A DNA stretch of 11,974 bases from Butyrivibrio sp. (GTDB taxonomy: Bacteria; Bacillota_A; Clostridia; Lachnospirales; Lachnospiraceae): positions 1 to 11,974 of the forward strand of contig NZ_JAILQF010000403.1 in assembly GCF_024699075.1 (NCBI RefSeq). The letters run 5' to 3'. The notes beneath the pieces are model-generated. The model did not search any database. It saw nothing but the letters and a program-made list of their open reading frames with translations, and was not told the origin of the DNA. A program made the translations under genes and the position numbers. Shown piece by piece: positions 7,389 to 11,974 of this stretch (within the stretch, counting starts at the first letter, position 1; each line of letters begins with the position of its first letter).

Positions 7389-7414
7389 AACATATGAGCA
7401 TTTGTTCATATGTT
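7389..7414. promoter_or_regulatory. 12-2-12 operator of ArsR/SmtB type
   Basis: AACATATGAGCA (7389-7400), two bases TT, then TGTTCATATGTT (7403-7414) form an inverted repeat with 11 of 12 matching pairs. Size and TGAnCA...TGTTCA core match the 12-2-12 operators known for SmtB, CzrA and CadC. It lies directly downstream of the predicted -10, over the expected transcription start, so binding would block the HMA-ATPase-arsR operon. Confidence 0.82.
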
Positions 7415-7420
7415 GTATTT

Positions 7421-7449
7421 AATGTATCACTTTTTCATCCGATTTGCAA
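7421..7449 (-). promoter_or_regulatory. Predicted promoter of the metal-efflux operon
   Basis: The minus strand has -35 TTGCAA (7444-7449), a 17-bp spacer and -10 TACATT (7421-7426). The start would be near 7414, inside the 12-2-12 repeat, leaving a leader of about 68 nt to ATG 7346. The good -35, ideal spacing and operator position support it; the -10 is 4 of 6. Confidence 0.6.
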
Positions 7450-7563
7450 CTCTTTTTTCGAAAAATCTCTTAATTGACCCAAAGCCAAAATGCTATAAAA
7501 AAGGTCTCAAAAGCTCCATATTCCAAATGCCGTCAACGCCTGCTCGAATAAAAGTTTTAGCTT

Positions 7564-7595
7564 GAAATGCGCATTTCTAAGGTCTATGATATAAA
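7564..7595 (+). promoter_or_regulatory. Extended -10 promoter with perfect 14-bp palindrome
   Basis: GAAATGCGCATTTC (7564-7577) is a perfect 14-bp palindrome. Twelve bases further is an extended -10, TG-A-TATAAA (TG at 7587-7588, hexamer 7590-7595). No good -35 hexamer is present; the palindrome occupies that position, so it may bind an activator or repressor. The start near 7602 gives a leader of about 40 nt to ATG 7642. The rest of 7415-7641 shows nothing else I can support. Confidence 0.5.
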
Positions 7596-7641
7596 AGTTG
7601 AATTTCTACTAAGGATGATATACGAAAGGATTTTTTAAGCA

Positions 7642-7863
7642 ATGCAGGCACTTGAAACTACTTTACAAAAACTCAAAATGTTATCAGATGACAACTACAC
7701 TAAGGCAGTTGATGTGATCAACGGACTTCTTAGTATGCAGACTGCAACAACTCAGACAACTACAGTATCCGTCAACATGGTAAAAGAAGAAGATGAGAAT
7801 CTTGACGAACTTGCTGATGACATCTTCAACAAATGTACTGCAGCCTTCGCAAGAATGGCCTAA
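7642..7863 (+). CDS. Small hypothetical protein, 73 residues
   Basis: I do not recognise the family. The sequence divides into an amphipathic helical N-terminus (LETTLQKLKMLSDDNYTKAVDVINGLLSMQ, in parts about residues 4-33), a Thr-rich linker (TATTQTTTVSVN, 34-45) and an acidic, probably helical C-terminus (EEDENLDELADDIFNKC) ending in AAFARMA. There is no signal peptide or membrane segment, so it should be cytosolic. The N-terminal helix resembles, only loosely, short antitoxin or dimerisation segments, but no toxin partner lies beside it. AAAGGA lies about 11 nt before the ATG, a long spacing. A predicted promoter upstream and a strong terminator 12 nt after the stop make it a single-gene unit, which supports it as a real gene. 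An overlapping antisense frame is a shadow. Confidence 0.75.
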   Translation: MQALETTLQKLKMLSDDNYTKAVDVINGLLSMQTATTQTTTVSVNMVKEEDENLDELADDIFNKCTAAFARMA

Positions 7864-7874
7864 ATAATACTTCC

Positions 7875-7900
7875 AGATGGATCTTCGGATCCATTTTTTT
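7875..7900 (+). terminator. Intrinsic terminator of the 73-residue gene
   Basis: ATGGATC (7877-7883), loop TTCG (7884-7887) and GATCCAT (7888-7894) form a 7-bp stem on a stable UUCG tetraloop, followed by a run of seven T (7894-7900). It begins just after the stop codon TAA at 7861-7863. Confidence 0.9.
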
Positions 7901-7957
7901 ATGTCCTTTAAAAACAATACTATTACTAAACTTCTCACTAATGAGAAAAAACGTTCA

Positions 7958-7995
7958 ATAAAAAGGAGCCTAGCGGATTACCGCTAAGCCTCCTT
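7958..7995 (-). terminator. Intrinsic terminator of the ABC/two-component/lipoprotein operon
   Basis: Read on the minus strand, AAGGAG (7990-7995) and TAGCGG (7981-7986) pair with CCGCTA (7971-7976) and CTCCTT (7963-7968), with a small internal loop between the two 6-bp stems and a TAAT loop. A T-rich tail TTTTTATT follows. The stop codon TAG of the 76-residue frame (7984-7986) lies inside the stem. The terminator therefore serves the minus-strand transcript and faces the plus-strand terminator at 7875-7900. Confidence 0.82.
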
Positions 7996-8214
7996 ATAAA
8001 TTATTTTGGGCTTGTTATTTGATTCCCAAATTTCTTCATCGAAATCGCCTTTTCGTCGTTTTGAAATATCATTTTTATCAATCGCAACGTAAGAAAAATC
8101 AGTCAAGAATGGATCCCATTCGTTATATAAATCGCATACACACGCTAAATACTCTGTATCAGATTCATATATTGCATAGACCTTTACGGAACCGTATTCT
8201 TTTACTTCTTCCAA
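7984..8214 (-). CDS. Short hypothetical ORF, possible gene remnant, 76 residues
   Basis: I recognise no family. The frame encodes an acidic soluble-looking protein with EYGSVKVYAIYESDTEYL, CVCDLYNEWDP and a basic ISKRRKGDF patch, with no signal peptide or membrane helix. It has no ATG or GTG: the only start available is TTG 8214, with no Shine-Dalgarno before it. The frame is open a further eight codons upstream to a TAA, and that stretch (DVIFRLL) reads like protein, so this may be the 3' remnant of a longer gene. It follows the broken lipoprotein gene by 48 nt and its stop codon sits in the terminator hairpin. Translation is uncertain. Confidence 0.4.
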   Translation of the reverse strand: MEEVKEYGSVKVYAIYESDTEYLACVCDLYNEWDPFLTDFSYVAIDKNDISKRRKGDFDEEIWESNNKPKIIYKEA

Positions 8215-8262
8215 TAAACGAAATATAACATCTGCATATTAAGAATTTTATTACTGTCGTTT

Positions 8263-9251
8263 CTATCTTATAATCAATTCTGTAGTACTAGAAAAGCTCA
8301 TAATTGCTCCTTTATTATCTTCTAATCTAAAGCCTTCATCACATTCGTCCCAATAGCAATTTCTCTCAGTACCATCCTCCCAAACTCTTTTATACTCATG
8401 ATCAAGCATGGGATTACCTGCCTTTACCATAAGCTGAAATTCTACATTTTTAGCCCAAGGATCAACTGTGATACGATACCCTTTATCTGTTTTTTCTATC
8501 TGTACACCTTCTTGAGCATTAAAGGTATATTCATTTGTCTTTACTATTCCTTGTTCTTTCTCTGTTCTTCTATAAACAGATCTGTTTTTTAATAAAACAT
8601 CTCCGATCTCTTCATATTCCCATTTTTCATAGTGAAGATAATTTAAATAACTATAAGAAAATTGCTCAAATTTGCTTTTTAAAACTATATAATCACACTT
8701 GATATTATACTTTTCCTGCCTTTGCTTTAGATCATCAAAGGTATAACTTTCTAAAGAAAAGCTTTCCGGCAATTGTTCTATCCAACCGTTATAATATATA
8801 GTTGCTCCCCTGTCCGGATTATTTACATATTCTTTTACATCACCATTTTGAAGCACCAATTCACCCGGAAGACCATAATATTCAAAAAAAGCATCAGCCG
8901 TACTATCAAATGAACCTTCTCGAAGCGGTCTATAACACAAACAGGTATGGAATGAATCACCAAATATTGTATCAGATGGAAGATCAAAACTTTATCCCGA
9001 AGAGAAACTGTACAGTACTCATCTCCATAAGCAGTATAAGTATACTTCGTAGTCTCATTTATAATAGTTCTATTAGAATCATCATTACTTGAATTTGTTT
9101 CTAATCTATTATCTTTCTCCATGTTATAGTCGGAGCCAGAATCACTTTCACTATATGCCACATCAGAATTATCATCTCTATAATTATCTTGATGAGCACA
9201 TCCGGTAGCCGCTATGATTGCTAATACTAAAATCGATATCTTTTTCTTCAT
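8263..9251 (-). pseudogene. Frameshifted lipoprotein gene of unknown function
   Basis: ATG 9251 starts MKKKISILVLAIIAATGC, a type II signal peptide with the lipobox cysteine at residue 18, followed by an Asp/Ser/Asn-rich spacer and then KYTYTAYGDEYCTVSLRDK up to residue 87. After that this frame turns into non-protein-like hydrophobic sequence. Coding continues in the -1 frame (SFDLPSDTIFGDSF, then CYRPLREGSFDSTADAFFEYYG) to the stop at 8263. The switch falls at 8986-8993, minus strand AAAGTTTT; one extra A there would join both halves into about 329 residues. The second half alone has only a TTG start at 8940 without a Shine-Dalgarno. The gene begins about 50 nt after the kinase gene, so the product would be an extracytoplasmic lipoprotein of the same operon. 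The family is not recognised. A sequencing error, recent mutation or recoding are all possible. Confidence 0.72.
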
Positions 9252-9301
9252 TATTATTTTTGATTTTCCCCTAAAAACTATTATTCCTTTTATTATTTCT
9301 A

Positions 9302-10615
9302 TTAACACTTTGTACAGACCAGTGTTACTTTCATAACATTCTCATTCATTTCCGCGAAAATATCACCCTTCATCTTGCTCATGAGTTTCTTGCAAATATA
9401 TAGTCCCAGGCCGCTTCCCTGGCGGTTCCCAACATTGGATCCTCTGTAGAAACTATCGAAGATATGCTCCATTTCCTGCTCTGGAAGGTCGCATCCTGTA
9501 TTTGATACTGTTATTAGTCTTGCTCCGTCTTCGTCTGCAAAGTCAATTCTTACTTCAACGCCGTCCCCGTACTTAATGGCATTCTCCATAAGATTTTGCA
9601 TAACTTCGACGAATCGTCCCTGGTCGCCGTATACTAGAATATCACAATAGTCACCTATTACAAAACTTGTTCCTACTTCTTCAAACTTATCTCTATAATA
9701 ATTTTCAATATCTTTGATCACATTAGACAGATAAAACTCACTGTTATTAACTTCAAAATTCATGAAGTCATCACCTGATGATGAGATGATCTTTGAGATA
9801 TAACCCTCGATTTCATCCGACTTTTCATCAATCTTGATTGCAATCTCTTTTTGCTTTTCAGCATCCTTATAAAGATTCTTCTTCATGGCAGCAGCATAAA
9901 GCTTGATTGCTGAAAGCGGTGTTTTGGTGTCATGTGATAGAGACAAAAGAAACAGGTTCTTTTCTTTCTGAAATTCAAGATTCTTTTGTTTCTCCAGCTC
10001 AAGTTTTTCGCGGAGCATATCAAGTCCCCATATGAACTTTCCAAAATAGTGATTCCTGTTTTCTTTTAAGGGAATTGTAAGATTGCCCTTGGCAAGCTGA
10101 TAGGGATAATCTGCTAGTTTATAGAAATTACGGATTATCACAAAGTATATATAAGCCATGATAAGGAGTATCATTATAACGACAAAAACAAGGATCACAT
10201 TCATCCTGTGAATGCTGTCCCTGTGTACCTTTGTTTTATCTACTTCATATTCAATTCGATAAAGATTACCATCTATATTTCTAATGACATAGGCATTTTC
10301 TGAATTATAGAAATCAGATGTTCCTTCTTCATTAGCTCCTGTATTATCCGTGTTTGAAGGTTTTTCATCATAACTTGTAACACTAAGTATTGTCTCATAA
10401 CCAGAAAGATCCGGATTCAGCTCTCCTTCATGAAGCTGCCTTTCCACACGGCTTATCTCAACTTTATAGATATTCTCAGCATCATCAAAATTCTGCGTCA
10501 TAGAATATTCTGAAATAGCTATAACAACAAAAAGGATCAGAATTATCCAAATACACAATTTCAAATATGCAGCTTTTATATTATCTTTTTCTTCTCTTCC
10601 AATATTTGTCGCCAA
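9302..10615 (-). CDS. Membrane sensor histidine kinase
   Basis: This 437-residue kinase has two membrane helices (about 18-36 and 138-162) enclosing an extracytoplasmic region of about 100 residues, then a HAMP-like linker, and a charged coiled coil (202-222). The H-box SLSHDTKTPLSAIK places the phosphorylated histidine at 228. The ATPase part shows N-box NLMENAIKYGDG (341-352), a G1 box written SNTG (371-374) instead of the common DxG, F-box IFDSFYRG (385-392) and G2 box GSGLGL (400-405). The start is TTG 10615, 1 nt after the regulator stop, so translation is probably coupled. The large sensor domain is unlike the short loop of BceS-type kinases. Its signal is unknown; the broken lipoprotein downstream could have been a sensing partner. 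Confidence 0.92.
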   Translation of the reverse strand: MATNIGREEKDNIKAAYLKLCIWIILILFVVIAISEYSMTQNFDDAENIYKVEISRVERQLHEGELNPDLSGYETILSVTSYDEKPSNTDNTGANEEGTSDFYNSENAYVIRNIDGNLYRIEYEVDKTKVHRDSIHRMNVILVFVVIMILLIMAYIYFVIIRNFYKLADYPYQLAKGNLTIPLKENRNHYFGKFIWGLDMLREKLELEKQKNLEFQKEKNLFLLSLSHDTKTPLSAIKLYAAAMKKNLYKDAEKQKEIAIKIDEKSDEIEGYISKIISSSGDDFMNFEVNNSEFYLSNVIKDIENYYRDKFEEVGTSFVIGDYCDILVYGDQGRFVEVMQNLMENAIKYGDGVEVRIDFADEDGARLITVSNTGCDLPEQEMEHIFDSFYRGSNVGNRQGSGLGLYICKKLMSKMKGDIFAEMNENVMKVTLVCTKC

Positions 10616-10616
10616 G

Positions 10617-11279
10617 TCACTCGTACCTGTAACCCTTTCCCCAGACTGTTACTATCTTTTTAGGTTTCTTTGGATTTTCTTCAAGCTTATCCCTTAGTCT
10701 GTTTATGTGAACTGCAAGTGTGTGAAGATCTGATTCACTATCCATCCCCCAGATGGTATCGAATATATACTGTTTCTGAAGCGTATGCCCTTTGTTCTCC
10801 ATAAAGAGCTTCATAAGTTCAAACTCTTTGACTGTAGCTTCTAGAGCTACGCCGTCCTTAAGTATCTTCTCCTGAACTATATCAAGAGTAATATCTTCGT
10901 CACTAATAGTATCTGTTGCAAGTCTTCTCTTAAAGATGCCCTTGATCTTGGCAATAAGTATATCAATATCATAGGGCTTTTCTATATAGTCATCAGCGCC
11001 GGATATAATTGCTTCAAGCTTATCGCCCTTGGCAACCTTGGCGCTGACCATTATTACAGGTGTATTGGACTTCTCTCTGACTTTATTAAGAATATACATT
11101 CCATCAAGCCCCGGGAGCATTATATCCAGTATTAAAAGGCGCGCCCCGTACATTTCGTACAGGTCCAGCGCCTTATTGCCATCTTCTGCGGCAGAGACAA
11201 CATACCCCTCCGCCCGCAGAAAATCTACCAGCATCCCGCTTAATTCTTTATTGTCTTCAACTATGAGGATATCGACCAT
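10617..11279 (-). CDS. OmpR/PhoB-family response regulator
   Basis: This 220-residue DNA-binding regulator pairs with the kinase encoded 1 nt downstream. The receiver domain (1-115) has the acidic pocket (E8, D9), the phosphoacceptor D52 in LILDIMLPG, S79 and K101 in the DDYIEKPYD motif. The C-terminal domain (about 125-220) is a winged helix, with LTVKEFELMKLF-like helices (EATVKEFELMKLF), IWGMDSESDLHTLAVHINRLRDKL as recognition region (in parts) and the wing ending GKGYRYE. The length is typical. The ATG is 1 nt after the ABC ATPase stop, with GGGATGG nearby as ribosome site inside the ATPase gene end. It likely controls this operon or the transporter upstream. Confidence 0.95.
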   Translation of the reverse strand: MVDILIVEDNKELSGMLVDFLRAEGYVVSAAEDGNKALDLYEMYGARLLILDIMLPGLDGMYILNKVREKSNTPVIMVSAKVAKGDKLEAIISGADDYIEKPYDIDILIAKIKGIFKRRLATDTISDEDITLDIVQEKILKDGVALEATVKEFELMKLFMENKGHTLQKQYIFDTIWGMDSESDLHTLAVHINRLRDKLEENPKKPKKIVTVWGKGYRYE

Positions 11280-11280
11280 T

Positions 11281-11974
11281 TTACCATCCCATTTCCATAA
11301 GCCAGTTATTTAATTCTATTTCGCGGTCGCGAAGCTTTGCATTTCTGTCAAAAGCCCCCAGCTTGTATTCCCCTTTAATATTGCCATCAACAATATAAAG
11401 TACTCTGCTACACTTAGCTGCCACCTTAACATCGTGAGTAACCATCATTATTGTAGTTCCTTCGTTATTGAGCTTTACAAGCTCTGTCATAACTTCATCT
11501 GATGATGTGCGGTTAAGCGCTCCTGTCGGCTCATCTGCAAAGATCACCTTTGGCTTATTGATCATACTTCTGCAGATGCAGGCCCTTTGCAGCTGTCCAC
11601 CTGAAACCTCATTGATGTCATTATCAGCTATGCCCTCGATTCCAAGCTTTCTCATGAGGGCGCGGCCTCTTTTTTCAGTTTCTTTCCTGCTTTCAGAATT
11701 CTTCTTTGATTTTACCGCAGGAAGGATAATGTTATCAAATACAGACAGATTCTTCATCATATACATCTGTTGGAAGATAAATCCCATCTCATCAAGTCGT
11801 ACATCTGCCATATCATTTTCATTAAGTTCAGATAACTTCTTGTTGTTAAAAGACACTTCGCCAGCTGTCATCTTATCCATTCCGGATACTGTATATAGAA
11901 GCGTTGACTTACCCGAACCGGAAGGCCCCATGATACCTACCATCTCACCTTCATCTATAGAAAAAGATACATTA
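11281..11974 (-). CDS. ABC transporter ATP-binding protein, 5' end outside the window
   Basis: The frame is open to the window edge and begins NVSFSIDEGEMVGIMGPSG, so about 25-30 N-terminal residues are missing and ATG 11943 is not the real start. Walker A is GPSGSGKST, the Q-loop is GFIFQQ, the signature is EVSGGQLQRACICRSM, Walker B is VIFADEP, followed by D-loop GALN and switch VTHD. This is the MacB/LolD/BceA class that works with FtsX-like permeases in peptide export, antibiotic sensing or resistance. A C-terminal extension ends REIELNNWLMEMGW. No permease is in the window; it may lie just upstream on the minus strand. The direct 1-nt junction to the response regulator suggests a transporter and two-component module. 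The substrate is unknown. Confidence 0.93.
   Translation of the reverse strand, partial: NVSFSIDEGEMVGIMGPSGSGKSTLLYTVSGMDKMTAGEVSFNNKKLSELNENDMADVRLDEMGFIFQQMYMMKNLSVFDNIILPAVKSKKNSESRKETEKRGRALMRKLGIEGIADNDINEVSGGQLQRACICRSMINKPKVIFADEPTGALNRTSSDEVMTELVKLNNEGTTIMMVTHDVKVAAKCSRVLYIVDGNIKGEYKLGAFDRNAKLRDREIELNNWLMEMGW

Noticed and set aside
7347..7409. Longer HMA protein starting at ATG 7409
   Set aside because: That start lies inside the 12-2-12 operator, while ATG 7346 has AGGA at proper spacing and matches the usual HMA N-terminus.
7684..7938. 84-residue minus-strand frame opposite the 73-residue gene
   Set aside because: It runs through the plus-strand terminator, has Cys/Phe-rich shadow composition, and the plus-strand gene has promoter, ribosome site and terminator.
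7932..7947. Hairpin TTCTCA-CTAA-TGAGAA
   Set aside because: Only 6 AT-rich pairs, followed by A-run on the plus strand and not by T-run on the minus strand; a neighbouring, much better minus-strand terminator explains the region.
1..11974. Search for tRNA, rRNA, CRISPR, insertion sequence, phage or toxin-antitoxin modules
   Set aside because: No cloverleaf, repeat-spacer array, transposase or terminal repeats, integrase or toxin-like partner was found by reading both strands.

Overview
The window looks like part of the chromosome of a strictly anaerobic, low-GC Firmicute, most likely a Lachnospiraceae member of the Butyrivibrio/Pseudobutyrivibrio type. This rests on AT-rich Gram-positive style DNA, strong AGGAG-type ribosome binding sites, sigmaA-like promoters and an oxygen-sensitive class III ribonucleotide reductase. 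The genus is an inference. No RNA genes, insertion sequences, phage genes or CRISPR arrays were seen.

Layout. Bases 1-624 (minus) are the 5' part of a SpoU/TrmH-type RNA 2'-O-methyltransferase gene that leaves the window; its predicted promoter lies inside a perfect 12-bp inverted repeat. Bases 877-4081 (minus) are an anaerobic dNTP-synthesis operon in the order nrdG then nrdD. NrdD carries an ATP-cone at its N-terminus and a fused glutaredoxin/thioredoxin-like domain at its C-terminus, and a pair of NrdR-box-like sites sits on the promoter. Bases 4363-4824 (plus) encode a small divergent PAP2-type (DUF212) membrane protein, divergent from nrdG.

Bases 4814-7346 (minus) are a metal-efflux operon: a free-standing HMA metal-binding protein, a P1B-2 type Zn/Cd ATPase without its own HMA domain, and an SmtB/CzrA-like ArsR sensor as last gene. 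A 12-2-12 inverted repeat just downstream of the predicted -10 is the probable operator, so the sensor likely represses its own operon until metal is in excess. The end of arsR overlaps the end of the PAP2 gene in convergent orientation.

Bases 7564-7900 (plus) form a compact monocistronic unit for an unrecognised 73-residue protein, with an extended -10 promoter, a perfect 14-bp palindrome and a UUCG-loop terminator. Bases 7958-11974 (minus) form one tightly packed operon: an ABC ATPase (5' end outside the window), an OmpR-family response regulator, a membrane sensor histidine kinase, a lipoprotein gene broken by a -1 frameshift, and a short ORF whose stop codon lies inside the terminator hairpin. 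The ABC/two-component part resembles envelope-stress or peptide-response modules. The frameshifted lipoprotein may be a lost or phase-variable accessory of the kinase.

The most noteworthy points are the NrdD-redoxin fusion with its NrdR sites, the metal operon with split HMA and clear operator, the isolated small-protein unit, and the frameshifted lipoprotein. None is proof of a wholly new system; the last two have no function I can recognise.
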